Part shown: positions 17,194 through 25,751 of the stretch, piece by piece
Layout: each line of letters begins with the position of its first letter
Position numbering within the stretch: the first letter of the stretch is position 1
Origin: Thermocaproicibacter sp036844765
GTDB taxonomy: Bacteria; Bacillota; Clostridia; Oscillospirales; Acutalibacteraceae
Assembly: GCA_036844765.1 (NCBI GenBank)
Contig: DAIUFE010000006.1
Span: forward strand, 5,475 to 69,474
Length of the DNA stretch: 64,000 nucleotides
Reading direction: 5' to 3'
Program-made: the position numbers and the translations under genes
The notes under the pieces: model-generated
What the model saw: the letters and a program-made list of their open reading frames with translations, nothing else
Told to the model about the DNA's origin: nothing
Databases searched by the model: none

Positions 17194-18201
17194 CTAAAGT
17201 CCAAAAGCTGCCAGCAGCACGGCCCCGCCGCCGAACAGCAGCGTCACGAGGCTGAACACGGCGCAGATCTTGACCTCGCTCCAGCCGCAGAGCTCGAAAT
17301 GGTGGTGGATCGGGCTCATCTTGAACAGCCGCTTGCCATGCGTCGCCTTGAAATAAACGACCTGCAGCACGACGGACAGGATCTCGCAGAGATAAACGAC
17401 GCCGACCGGCAGGAGCAGGATCGGCAGGTTCAGCGCGAAGCCGAGTGCGCAGACCAGCCCGCCGAGGAACAGCGAACCGGTGTCGCCCATGAAGACCTTC
17501 GCCGGGTTGAAGTTCCAGACCAAAAAGCCGAGGCATCCCCCGGCCGCGGCGGCCGCGAGGATGCCGACCGGTTCGATCCGCAGGACGCCGGCCACGGCGA
17601 GGAACGCCAGAGACGCGAAAAACGTGACGGAGGCGTTCAGCCCGTCGATGCCGTCCGTGAAATTCACGGCGTTGACCATGCCGACGATTCCGAGCAGGGA
17701 AATCACCCAGTACCACACGCCGAGGTCCACCCCGCCCGCAAACGGAACCAGCGTCTTGCCGCCGCTGCCGGCGCGGTACAGGGAATAGAGATAGCAGCCC
17801 GCGACCAGGAACTGCAGGAGCAGCTTCTGCCGCACGGTCAGCCCCAGGTTGCGCTTCTTGACGACCTTGATGTAGTCGTCGAGAAAGCCGATCACCCCGA
17901 AGCCGCAGGCCATCAGGAGGCCGCCGAACAGCTTGGCATGCATCGCCATCACAAAGGGGTCCGCCCCCGTCGAGCGGTAATAAAGCGGCAGGCAGACGGC
18001 CGACGCCGCGAGGATGCCGGCGATGAACAGGAACCCGCCCATGGTGGGGGTCCCGTTCTTCTTCCGGTGCCAGGTCGGGCCGGATTCCCGGATGGTCTGG
18101 CCGAAATTGAGCTTATGCAGGAAAGGGATCAGCCAGATCCCGAGAAGCGCGGTGACGCCGAAAGCCATCGCCGCGGCCGCTGCAGTCCACACCGTATCCA
18201 T
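17194..18201 (-). CDS. mraY: Phospho-N-acetylmuramoyl-pentapeptide transferase
   Basis: 335-residue membrane enzyme that attaches phospho-MurNAc-pentapeptide to undecaprenyl phosphate, forming lipid I. The Asp-rich motif GFLDDYIKVVKKRNLGLT, the motif NAVNFTDGIDGL, FMGDTGSLFLGG and the HHHFELCGW segment are present. The start follows AAGGTGG by seven bases. It lies directly downstream of the degenerate Mur-ligase-like gene, in the position normally shared with murF and murD. Confidence 0.97.
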   Translation of the reverse strand: MDTVWTAAAAAMAFGVTALLGIWLIPFLHKLNFGQTIRESGPTWHRKKNGTPTMGGFLFIAGILAASAVCLPLYYRSTGADPFVMAMHAKLFGGLLMACGFGVIGFLDDYIKVVKKRNLGLTVRQKLLLQFLVAGCYLYSLYRAGSGGKTLVPFAGGVDLGVWYWVISLLGIVGMVNAVNFTDGIDGLNASVTFFASLAFLAVAGVLRIEPVGILAAAAAGGCLGFLVWNFNPAKVFMGDTGSLFLGGLVCALGFALNLPILLLPVGVVYLCEILSVVLQVVYFKATHGKRLFKMSPIHHHFELCGWSEVKICAVFSLVTLLFGGGAVLLAAFGL

Positions 18202-18276
18202 TTCTTTTCCACCTTCCTTCGGGCGGGCTTTCGATTCCAAAGGCGCTCCGCCCGGTCCCGGAGCCCGCGCCGCTTT

Positions 18277-18783
18277 TCAGCCCGGACCTTCCATGCCGTT
18301 GAGGGCTTTCAGCACCTCCGCGAACGGGATCCCCGCGGCGATGGCGGCAGCGGCCGCCGCCATCGCCGGGCCGGCGGCTCCGACGCCGCCGCTTCTCAGG
18401 CGGACGCGCCCGATGATGCCGACACCCACGATCTCGAACGCGGCGGACCCGTCCGGCAGCGTCCGGATGTTCCGCGCCGTGAAATCGGCCGCGTCCCGCT
18501 CCGCCGAATAGGTGATCAGGCGCGGGTGCCCGGCGAATTCCGGCCGCCGGGCAAGGCCGTACTCCGCCACGCAGACGGGAAAATCGCCCGGTTTCAAGGC
18601 TGCATCCGGGCCCGCAGCCAGCAGCACCGCGGGCTGCGCCCCGGCGGGAAGCGCGTCCCGCGCGTCCGCGGCGAAATAGTTGTTCCGCCCGCAGCCGCGC
18701 AGGACGCGCTCCAGCACCGCCGTTTCGCGCCCGTCCCCTCCGGCGACGGCGATCAGCTTTGCGCCCGCGCGCAGGTTTTCCAT
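18277..18783 (-). CDS. Short Mur-ligase-like protein with degenerate P-loop
   Basis: 168-residue cytosolic protein lying where murE/murF sit in most dcw clusters. LIAVAGGDGRETAVLERVL near residue 10 aligns by eye with the Mur-ligase P-loop (GTNGKTTT), but the catalytic lysine is Arg and the loop is altered. The region after residue 95 (LITYSAERDAADFTARNIRT, then GRVRLRSGG and MAAAAAAIAAGIPFAEVLKAL) resembles the end of the central Mur-ligase domain. The intervening catalytic part and the whole C-terminal amino-acid-binding domain are missing. ATG start with GGGGGAG. It is unlikely to be an active ligase. Family assignment is by motif reading only. Confidence 0.6.
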   Translation of the reverse strand: MENLRAGAKLIAVAGGDGRETAVLERVLRGCGRNNYFAADARDALPAGAQPAVLLAAGPDAALKPGDFPVCVAEYGLARRPEFAGHPRLITYSAERDAADFTARNIRTLPDGSAAFEIVGVGIIGRVRLRSGGVGAAGPAMAAAAAAIAAGIPFAEVLKALNGMEGPG

Positions 18784-18824
18784 TTCAGCTCCCCCTTTTC
18801 CGGAGGTTCCGCTTTCCCCCGTTA

Positions 18825-21035
18825 TCATTCCACATGATTCGGCTCAATAAACTCCACCGTCACCACCGTGCCGGGAAGAACTTTGGTCCCCTCGGCGACG
18901 CTCTGCGAACTGGAGACCGCGTTCGAGCCGGTGAGCGCAGCGCCGGCGATACTGATGTTCACGCCGGCCTCGGCGGCCTTTCGGTTGGCCTCGGCCAGCG
19001 AAAGGCCCGTCAGCTTCGGGACCGAGACTTTGTCGGAAGGATTCTGCTGCCCCGCGAACAGGACGACCGTCCCGTTCTTCGGCACCGTCTTGCCCGCCTC
19101 CGGCACCTGCGAGAGCACTTTGTCCCCTTCGCCGTACACCTTGGCGGTCAGCTCTTCCTTGGCGACCGCGTTCTTGGCCTCCGCGACCGTTTTGCCGACG
19201 ACGTCCGGCGCCTTGCCGTCCAGCTTCGCGAGCTCCTCGTCCGTATAGTTCGGCTCGACGCCGAGGTACGGGAGAATCTCCTGCATCGTCTTGCGGAAGG
19301 TCGGGCCGGCGACGCCGCTGCCGTAATAGCCGTTCGGGCCGTGCGGCTCGTCGTAAAAGACCAGCATCGCGTACTGCGGGTCGTCCGCGGGGGCGAAGCC
19401 GCAGTAGGATGCGATATACTCCTGCCGGTCCTTGATCTCCGTTTTCTCCGAGGTCCCCGTCTTGCCCGCGATGCGGTAGCCCGCGATATAGCCGCTCTTG
19501 GCCGTGCCGGTGGTCGCGTCCTGCTGGAGGATGGCGCTCATGCGCTGCGACGTTTTGGCGGAGATCACCTGGCGCTTCGGAGAGGTGTCCGCCGCCTTGA
19601 CGATGTTGCCGCCGTCGTCGACGATCTCCTCGACGACGTGGGGCCGGACCAGATAGCCGCCGTTCGCGACGGCCGCGCAGGCGGTGATCATCTGGATGGG
19701 CGTGATGTGGTTGGTCTGGCCGAACGAGGCGACGGCGAGGTCCAGCGGGGTCATCTTATTCTGGGGCACGTACAGGCTGCGGGATTCGCCGGGCAGGTCG
19801 ATCCCGGTTTTGTCCGCGAAGCCGAAGCCCTCGAAATACTTGAAGAACCGGTCGATCCCCAGCATCTGGCCGACCTGCATAAACACCACGTTGCTGGAAT
19901 TGCAGATCCCCTGCGCGAAGGTCAGCCGGCCGAACCCGCCCCGTTTCCAGTCGTGGATATCGTACCCGCCGATATGCAGGGACCCCGGGCAGTTGAACGG
20001 GGTGTTCTCGTTGACGAGGTTCTCCTCCAGCGCCGCGGAGGCCGGCACCATCTTGAAGACCGAGCCGGGGTAATAGGTGTCGCTCACGCACTTGTTGCGC
20101 CACTGCTCCTGCCGCGCCTTCTGAAGCGCCTCCTTTTTCTGCTTCGCGTCGGTGATCTTCGCGATGGCCGCGGCCGCGGTCTTATCGGCGATGGTGAACG
20201 GGTCGTTCGGGTCGAAATCGCCCTTGACCGCCATGCCGAGGATGGCGCCGGTCTTGACGTTCATCACGATGGCGCAGCCGCGGTTCTGCACGTTGTTGTC
20301 GAGAAGGCCCTGCGCGAGGTTCTTTTCCAGATAATGCTGCACGACCTCGTCGATCGTAAGAACCAGGCTGTTCCCCTCCTGGGCGGGGACCTCCTGCTCG
20401 TACTGGAAGGGCATGTTGGTCCCCACGGCGTTCCGGGCCGTGACCAGGCGGCCCGCGACGCCCGTCAGCTCGCTGTCGTACTCGGCCTCAATTCCGGAGA
20501 GGCCCTGGCTGTCCGTTCCGGTAAAGCCGAGGATCGTGGCGGCGAAGGCCCCGAACGGATAATACCTTTTATAGTTTTCCACCAGCCGGATGCCGTCCTT
20601 AATGTCGTTCTTTTCCATGAACGCCAGAATCTTGTCGCGGACGTCCGACTCCACCTTCGATTTAATCCGGTCGTAATAGGTCTTTTTTTTGCTGCGCTCG
20701 ACGATGTCCTCTTTTTTCATTCCGAGGATCTTGGAAAGGCCGTCGGCGATCTGATCGCGGTTTTCGTCGGTGATGAACGCCGGCTCGAGGATCACGTCCC
20801 AGACCGTGGCGCTTTTGGCCAGCTCCTTCCGGTTGCGGTCGTAGATGGTCCCGCGCTTCGCGGAGAGGGTGGTGTCCTTCAGGTATTGGTCGGTCGCGCG
20901 CATCTGCAGCTCCGGGCCCTGGATGATCTGCAGCTTCACGAGACTGGCGACGATCGCGCCGAACCCGCCGACGGTCAGCGCCGCCAGAAGCAGGATCGTT
21001 CTGTGCCACATGCGGATTGTTGTGCCCTTCGCCAT
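18825..21035 (-). CDS. Class B penicillin-binding protein with PASTA domains (SpoVD/FtsI type)
   Basis: 736-residue membrane-anchored transpeptidase. One N-terminal helix (ILLLAALTVGGFGAIVASL) is followed by a dimerisation domain from RGTIYDRNRKELA. The transpeptidase motifs are YPGSVFKM (active Ser near 325), SSN in GICNSSNVV, and KTGTSE. Two PASTA repeats occupy about residues 605-735 (PDVVGKTVAEAKNAV and VPKLTGLSLAEANRKA). This layout fits SpoVD or the division PBP; the sequence alone cannot separate them. Pairs with FtsW. ATG start with GGAGGG. Confidence 0.93.
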   Translation of the reverse strand: MAKGTTIRMWHRTILLLAALTVGGFGAIVASLVKLQIIQGPELQMRATDQYLKDTTLSAKRGTIYDRNRKELAKSATVWDVILEPAFITDENRDQIADGLSKILGMKKEDIVERSKKKTYYDRIKSKVESDVRDKILAFMEKNDIKDGIRLVENYKRYYPFGAFAATILGFTGTDSQGLSGIEAEYDSELTGVAGRLVTARNAVGTNMPFQYEQEVPAQEGNSLVLTIDEVVQHYLEKNLAQGLLDNNVQNRGCAIVMNVKTGAILGMAVKGDFDPNDPFTIADKTAAAAIAKITDAKQKKEALQKARQEQWRNKCVSDTYYPGSVFKMVPASAALEENLVNENTPFNCPGSLHIGGYDIHDWKRGGFGRLTFAQGICNSSNVVFMQVGQMLGIDRFFKYFEGFGFADKTGIDLPGESRSLYVPQNKMTPLDLAVASFGQTNHITPIQMITACAAVANGGYLVRPHVVEEIVDDGGNIVKAADTSPKRQVISAKTSQRMSAILQQDATTGTAKSGYIAGYRIAGKTGTSEKTEIKDRQEYIASYCGFAPADDPQYAMLVFYDEPHGPNGYYGSGVAGPTFRKTMQEILPYLGVEPNYTDEELAKLDGKAPDVVGKTVAEAKNAVAKEELTAKVYGEGDKVLSQVPEAGKTVPKNGTVVLFAGQQNPSDKVSVPKLTGLSLAEANRKAAEAGVNISIAGAALTGSNAVSSSQSVAEGTKVLPGTVVTVEFIEPNHVE

Positions 21036-21167
21036 ACGCCCTCCAAAAAATCCGGAAACTTTCGGACAACAAAGCGAGAGTCAAGATGTCCTCTCAACTC
21101 TCCCCCGGGACGGCCGGCCGCCTTCCCCTCATTCTATACTTATTGGAAGCATCCCGCTTTTATGCCA

Positions 21168-21662
21168 TTACCAGAGCAGCCGCTCCGCCGCCTGCAGCAG
21201 GCGGTCGAGCCAGCCGGCCCCGCCGTCCTTCCGCAGGACCTGCGTGCGGTCCCCTTTGGAAAGCTCGACCGCCGTCGTCTGGTCCAGGCCGGCTTTCTGC
21301 ATCCCGAGCCGGCTCGCGGCGTAGGTTTCGACCGCCTCCAGCGAAAAGCCGGCGTCGGATTTGAGCTTCATCTGGGTGTAGATCCCCTCCTGCTCGGTCA
21401 GCGTCTTCTGCGCCGCGTCCAGCGATTCCGTCAGCTCGGTGAGCTGGACCTGGCCCCAGACGAACGTCCCCAGGATGCCCGCGACCGCGGTGAAGGCGAG
21501 AAACGAGAGGAACATGCGGACCCGGTGCGGCTTCGGGCGCCTGTTCTCCGCCAGCCGTTCGGGCGGAAGCTCGATGACATTGTTCCTTTTCCGCGGCGCT
21601 TCCGCGGCGCGCCGCTTCGGTTCAAACAGCTCGAAATCGTATGCTTCGCTGCGGTTTGCCAT
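21168..21662 (-). CDS. ftsL: Cell division protein FtsL (septum formation initiator-like)
   Basis: 164-residue bitopic protein. A charged cytoplasmic tail of about 50 residues is followed by one helix (MFLSFLAFTAVAGILGTFVWG) and a coiled coil (LTELTESLDAAQKTLTEQEGIY). Sequence identity is always low in this family; the call rests on topology and on its place between rsmH and the class B PBP. ATG start with GGGAG. Confidence 0.8.
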   Translation of the reverse strand: MANRSEAYDFELFEPKRRAAEAPRKRNNVIELPPERLAENRRPKPHRVRMFLSFLAFTAVAGILGTFVWGQVQLTELTESLDAAQKTLTEQEGIYTQMKLKSDAGFSLEAVETYAASRLGMQKAGLDQTTAVELSKGDRTQVLRKDGGAGWLDRLLQAAERLLW

Positions 21663-21684
21663 GATACCACTCCCGTTCCGGCAA

Positions 21685-22611
21685 TCAGAGTTTTATGCAG
21701 ACCCGGAGCCGCGAGCTGCGGCAGCGGGGGTTGTCCCGTATTTCGTCCCCGGTGGGGGCCACGCCCCTCTTGGAAAGGAGCTTCGCCTTCGGCTCCCGGC
21801 GGAAGGCCCTTCTGGGGTCCTGCGGCGTCGGGATCAGACCGGAGGACCACTCGGCCATGCGGCGCTTCACGATCCGGTCCTCCAGCGACTGGAAGGTGAT
21901 GACCGCCAGCCGCCCGCCGGGCCTCAGGACGGAGAACGCGGCGTCCAGCCCCTGCGAGAGCCTGTCCAGCTCGCCGTTGACCTGGATCCGCAGCGCCTGG
22001 AACGTCCTGCGCGCCGGGTGCCCGGGTCCCCGCCGGGCCGCCGCGGGAACGGAGTCCTTCACGATCTCCGCGAGCTGCAGCGTCGTTTCGACGGGGGCCC
22101 TCTCCCGCGCCCGCACGATTCCGCGGGCGATGGCGCGCGCGTGCTTTTCCTCGCCGTAGCGGAACAGGATGTCCGCAAGCTCCCGCTCGGAGAAGGTGTT
22201 GACCACGTCCCGCGCCGAGACGCCCTCCCGGCTCATGCGCATGTCGAGAGGGGCGTCCGCGCGGTACGAAAAACCGCGCGCCGGGTTGTCGAACTGATAG
22301 GAGGAAACGCCGAGGTCAAACAGCACGCCGTCCGCCGGAATCATTCCGAACTCTTCGGCCGCGGCGGCGAGGTCCGCGAAATTGCCCCGCCGGACCGTCG
22401 CGCACGGAAAGGGCTTCAGCCTCCCGGACGCCGCCCGGACGGCGTCCGGGTCCTGATCGATCGCCAGCAGCCTGCCCGTCGTCAACCTTTCGGCGATCGC
22501 CTGCGAATGGCCTCCGCCCCCGGCCGTCCCGTCGATATACCGGCCCTCCGGGCGGATCCCGAGGCTTTCGATCGTCTCCCGCAGCAGCACCGGCCTGTGG
22601 CTGAATTCCAT
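21685..22611 (-). CDS. rsmH: 16S rRNA (cytosine(1402)-N(4))-methyltransferase
   Basis: 308-residue SAM-dependent enzyme (MraW) that modifies C1402 in the ribosomal decoding centre. The start HRPVLLRETIESL, the SAM loop DGTAGGGGHSQAIAERL, and the C-terminal VITFQSLEDRIVKRRM are typical. ATG start with AAGGAAGG upstream. It follows mraZ by 15 bases. Confidence 0.97.
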   Translation of the reverse strand: MEFSHRPVLLRETIESLGIRPEGRYIDGTAGGGGHSQAIAERLTTGRLLAIDQDPDAVRAASGRLKPFPCATVRRGNFADLAAAAEEFGMIPADGVLFDLGVSSYQFDNPARGFSYRADAPLDMRMSREGVSARDVVNTFSERELADILFRYGEEKHARAIARGIVRARERAPVETTLQLAEIVKDSVPAAARRGPGHPARRTFQALRIQVNGELDRLSQGLDAAFSVLRPGGRLAVITFQSLEDRIVKRRMAEWSSGLIPTPQDPRRAFRREPKAKLLSKRGVAPTGDEIRDNPRCRSSRLRVCIKL

Positions 22612-22626
22612 CGCGCCCCGCCTTCC

Positions 22627-23046
22627 TTACAGTTCCAGCGAATCCATCGCCTCGGCGATGCTCTGTTCCGTCAGAGAGGCGTTGAACGCCTTCCAGCTCG
22701 CGGAATCCCAGATCTCCGCCCGGCTGGAGGCGCCGATGAACGTGACGTCTTTGGTCAGGCCGGCGTAGTCCCGCAGGACCTGGGGAATCAGGATGCGGCC
22801 CTGCCGGTCCGGCTCCGCCTCGACGGCGCCGGAAAAGAAGAACCGCTGCAGGCCGCGCGCCTTGGAGATCGGCATGGCGCTCACTTTTTCCTGCAGGTTT
22901 GCCCATCCCTGCGGCGAAAGGACGAACAGGCATCCGTCCAGACCTTTGGTGACATAGAACCTCTCCCCCAGGTCCTCCCGGAACCTGGAAGGGACGATCA
23001 CCCGGCCCTTCTGGTCGATATTATGCTGGTATTCCCCGATCAACAT
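22627..23046 (-). CDS. mraZ: Transcriptional regulator MraZ
   Basis: 139-residue ring-forming DNA-binding protein with two AbrB-like halves (IDQKGRVIVPSRFREDLG and PDRQGRILIPQVLRDYAG). It normally represses its own operon by binding TGGGN repeats, and such repeats lie directly upstream. First gene of the division and cell wall cluster. Confidence 0.96.
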   Translation of the reverse strand: MLIGEYQHNIDQKGRVIVPSRFREDLGERFYVTKGLDGCLFVLSPQGWANLQEKVSAMPISKARGLQRFFFSGAVEAEPDRQGRILIPQVLRDYAGLTKDVTFIGASSRAEIWDSASWKAFNASLTEQSIAEAMDSLEL

Positions 23047-23069
23047 AATCCGTACCTGCTGGGGGGCTG

Positions 23070-23104
23070 TCCCACTGTGTGGAACTTTCCCCCACCTTTC
23101 CCCA
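23070..23104 (-). promoter_or_regulatory. MraZ box: TGGGN repeats upstream of mraZ
   Basis: On the minus strand, TGGGG (23100-23104), TGGGG (23090-23094) and TGGGA (23070-23074) are spaced 10 and 20 bases apart. The expected fourth repeat, at 23080-23084, reads TTCCA. The array lies between the -10 box and the start codon, which suits autorepression. Confidence 0.85.
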
Positions 23105-23117
23105 CTTCATGCTACCG

Positions 23118-23146
23118 ATTATAGCGTACCGCTTCAAAAAAAGCAA
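23118..23146 (-). promoter_or_regulatory. Promoter of the mraZ division cluster
   Basis: Minus strand TATAAT (23118-23123) with a weak TTGCTT (23141-23146) 17 bases upstream. Confidence 0.65.
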
Positions 23147-23227
23147 CCGTTTTCCCGTGTTCCGGCTGCGCGCGGCCGGACGCGGGCGGCGCGCGCACCA
23201 CCATATTTTGGCGGTGATAAAAGGGAT

Positions 23228-23257
23228 AAAAAAAATACGCCACAATATCTTGTGGCG
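23228..23257 (-). terminator. Terminator after the coaD-linked coiled-coil gene
   Basis: CGCCACAA (23238-23245) pairs with TTGTGGCG (23250-23257) around TATC. On the minus strand it is followed by TA and eight T. Confidence 0.85.
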
Positions 23258-23281
23258 CAAAATTTAATGTAAATTTTTGGT

Positions 23282-23746
23282 TCAGCCCTGCCCGCCCCGC
23301 TGGGAAGCGCGGATATTCTGGCGCACCTTGCGCGCTTCCGCCAGAAGCTGGGTCAGGTCGTCGTCCGCGCGCTTCATGAGGTCGTCGACATAGTTGTTGG
23401 TGGCGCGGCGCATCTCGCGGGATTTCGCCTGCGTCTGGCTGAGCAGGTCGTTGGCCTTCTGCTGGGCCTGGCGGGTGATCTCGTCCTGGGCGACCAGGGC
23501 CTTGGCGCGCTCCTGCGCCACGCGGACAACCGTTTCCGCCTCGCGCTTGGCGTCGGCCAGAATCTGCGAGCGGTCCGCGACGATCGCCTTCGCCTGATGG
23601 ATCTCCTTCGGGAGGGTCTCGCGGATCTCGTCGAGGATCTCCTTGACCTGCTCGCCGTCCAGCACCGCGCGGCCGCGGCTCAGCGGAAGGCTCCACGCCT
23701 TCTCCACCATATCGTACAGCTCGTCGATCAGCTCATCCACGTTCAT
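23282..23746 (-). CDS. Coiled-coil protein of unknown function downstream of coaD
   Basis: 154 residues, almost entirely helical and charged, with long Ala/Glu/Gln/Arg-rich heptads (DAKREAETVVRVAQERAKAL, QAQQKANDLLSQTQAK). It resembles the helical region of DivIVA or ATP synthase b-type proteins, but there is no membrane helix and no clear catalytic motif. ATG start with GGGAGGG seven bases upstream, inside the end of coaD, so the two are co-translated. Function not assigned. Confidence 0.7.
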   Translation of the reverse strand: MNVDELIDELYDMVEKAWSLPLSRGRAVLDGEQVKEILDEIRETLPKEIHQAKAIVADRSQILADAKREAETVVRVAQERAKALVAQDEITRQAQQKANDLLSQTQAKSREMRRATNNYVDDLMKRADDDLTQLLAEARKVRQNIRASQRGGQG

Positions 23747-24236
23747 TCTGTTTCCCTCCCGTGCACAGGCGGCGCTCGATGTCGCCCAGGATGCACTCCG
23801 GCACAAAGTTGGAGATGTCCCCTCCGAAGCTCGCCACCTGTTTGACGCCGCTCGAGCTGAGGAACATGTTTTCCGCCGTCGTGTTGAGGAAGACCGTCTC
23901 CAGCTGCGGGTTCAGCTTTTTGTTGACCAGCGACATCTGGAACTCGTATTCAAAGTCCGACATGGCGCGCAGGCCCTTCACAATGGCGATGGCGCCCCGG
24001 GCTTTCGCGTAATCGGCGAGCAGGCCGTCGAAACCGACCACCTCGACGTCCCGCATGCCCTCGGTGCAGCGTTTCAGAAGGTCGATGCGCTCTTCCAGCG
24101 TAAACGCGGTGTGCTTGGCCGGGTTCACCAGAACGGCGACGATCAGGTGGTCGAACAGCTTGCGGGCGCGGTTGATGATATCCATATGGCCCAGCGTCAC
24201 CGGGTCGAAGCTGCCGGGGCAGATCGCGATCCTCAC
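23733..24236 (-). CDS. coaD: Phosphopantetheine adenylyltransferase
   Basis: 167-residue hexameric enzyme of coenzyme A synthesis that joins ATP and 4'-phosphopantetheine. The nucleotidyltransferase motif GSFDPVTLGHMDII carries the TxGH site near residue 15, and the SSS signature appears as FLSSSGVKQVASFGGD. The GTG start overlaps the rsmD stop (GTGA). Its end overlaps the next gene by 14 bases. Confidence 0.97.
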   Translation of the reverse strand: MRIAICPGSFDPVTLGHMDIINRARKLFDHLIVAVLVNPAKHTAFTLEERIDLLKRCTEGMRDVEVVGFDGLLADYAKARGAIAIVKGLRAMSDFEYEFQMSLVNKKLNPQLETVFLNTTAENMFLSSSGVKQVASFGGDISNFVPECILGDIERRLCTGGKQNERG

Positions 24237-24784
24237 CGGGCGGTCACATCCTTCCGGCGGTACATGCTCAGCACGACGCGGCCGTACCGGTGGAACCAGA
24301 CGCGGCCGAAGCCGCCCGCCTCTTCTGGCATCTCTTCGTCGGAGGGGTTCTCGCAGACGATCACGCCGCCGGGGTTCATCCGCCCCGCCGTCATGGGCAG
24401 GGCGCGCTGCAGAATCCCCGTGCGGTAAGGCGGGTCCAGAAAAGCGATGTCGAACGGCTCGCCGCCGCGCGCCAGGAAAGAGGCGAACTCCATGACTTCG
24501 ATCCTCGCGCCGGACAGAAGGCCGCAGCTTTCGAGATTGGCCCGGACGACCTCGGCGGAATCGCGGCTCGCGTCCACGAACACGGCCTCCCGCGCGCCGC
24601 GGCTGAGAGCCTCGATGCCCAGCTGGCCGGAGCCGGCGAACAGGTCCAGCACGCGCCGCCCCTCGATCTCGAACTGGAGGGCGCTGAAAAGCGCTTCCTT
24701 GACCCGCTCCGGGGTGGGGCGGACGCTTTCGCCCGCGCGGGTGATCAGCCGCTTGCCCCGCGCCGTTCCGGTTATGACTCTCAT
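24233..24784 (-). CDS. rsmD: 16S rRNA (guanine(966)-N(2))-methyltransferase
   Basis: 183-residue SAM-dependent methyltransferase. MRVITGTARGKRLI opening, SAM-binding LDLFAGSGQLGIEALSRGA and catalytic FLDPPY are present. It is first of the tightly overlapping rsmD-coaD-coiled coil operon and divergent from yebC. Confidence 0.96.
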   Translation of the reverse strand: MRVITGTARGKRLITRAGESVRPTPERVKEALFSALQFEIEGRRVLDLFAGSGQLGIEALSRGAREAVFVDASRDSAEVVRANLESCGLLSGARIEVMEFASFLARGGEPFDIAFLDPPYRTGILQRALPMTAGRMNPGGVIVCENPSDEEMPEEAGGFGRVWFHRYGRVVLSMYRRKDVTAR

Positions 24785-24848
24785 AAGACAACCACCTTCG
24801 ATGGATTACTTTATTATCCCATGAACCCGCGCGGCTGTCAAGCCGGCC

Positions 24849-24877
24849 TTGATAATCGGCGGAAGGCGTGGTATAAT
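24849..24877 (+). promoter_or_regulatory. Promoter of yebC
   Basis: TTGATA (24849-24854), 17 bases, TATAAT (24872-24877). Confidence 0.85.
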
Positions 24878-24943
24878 TCAAAATATCACGATCAAAAAGC
24901 GGGAAAATCTCTTCGAGGGCGGATAAACCGGGAGGACGGATTT

Positions 24944-25681
24944 ATGTCAGGCCATTCCAAGTGGAACAATATCAAGCGGAAAAAGGAAAAAACCGACGGC
25001 GCGCGCGCGAAGGTCTTCACGAAGATCGGGCGTGAGCTTTCAGTCGCGGTCAAGGAGGGCGGCGGCCCCGACCCGAACGCCAACTCGCGCCTGAAGGACT
25101 GCATCGCCAAGGCCAAAGCGGCCAACGTGCCGAATGAGAATATCGAGCGCATCATCAAAAAAGCCGCCGGCGAAGGCAACGACAACAAATACGAGAACAT
25201 CACCTACGAAGGGTACGGCCCGAACGGCATCGCCGTGATCGTGGAGACGCTGACCGACAACCGCAACCGCACCGCGGGCGATCTGCGCCACTATTTCGAC
25301 AAGTTCGGCGGGAACCTGGGGACGAACGGGTGCGTGTCCTTCCTGTTCCAGCGCAGGGGCGTCCTCGTCATCGAGCGCGAGGGCCTCGGGGAGGACAAGG
25401 TGATGGAGGACTGCCTGGAGGCGGGCGCGTCCGATTTTCAGGCGGACGACGACGTCTTCGAGATCTACACGGAGCCGGACGATTTCAGCGGCGTGCTGTC
25501 CGACCTGGAGCGGAAAGGGTACCGCTTCGTCACGGCGGAGATCGAGATGGTGCCGAACTCCTACGTCTCCCTCACGGACGAAGGGGCGGCGTCCCGGATG
25601 CAGCACCTGCTCGACGCGCTGGAGGACAACGACGACGTACAAAACATCTGGCACAACTGGGAGAACCCTGAAGAAGAATAA
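24944..25681 (+). CDS. yebC: YebC/TACO1 family protein
   Basis: 245 residues, full length for the family. MSGHSKWNNIKRKKEKTDGARAK opening, ITYEGYGPNGIAVIVETLTDN and the acidic C-terminus are diagnostic. Members are described as DNA-binding regulators and, more recently, as ribosome factors that ease stalls at proline stretches. ATG start with GGGAGG eight bases upstream. Single gene with a strong promoter and terminator. Confidence 0.95.
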   Translation: MSGHSKWNNIKRKKEKTDGARAKVFTKIGRELSVAVKEGGGPDPNANSRLKDCIAKAKAANVPNENIERIIKKAAGEGNDNKYENITYEGYGPNGIAVIVETLTDNRNRTAGDLRHYFDKFGGNLGTNGCVSFLFQRRGVLVIEREGLGEDKVMEDCLEAGASDFQADDDVFEIYTEPDDFSGVLSDLERKGYRFVTAEIEMVPNSYVSLTDEGAASRMQHLLDALEDNDDVQNIWHNWENPEEE

Positions 25682-25711
25682 AATCCGGTTTTTATATTGA
25701 ATACATTCGGA

Positions 25712-25751
25712 AGCCCTCTTCGCATAAAGGCCATGCGAAGAGGGCTTTTTT
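25712..25751 (+). terminator. Intrinsic terminator of yebC
   Basis: A perfect 13-bp stem (25712-25724 with 25734-25746), nine-base loop, followed by T residues. Confidence 0.93.
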
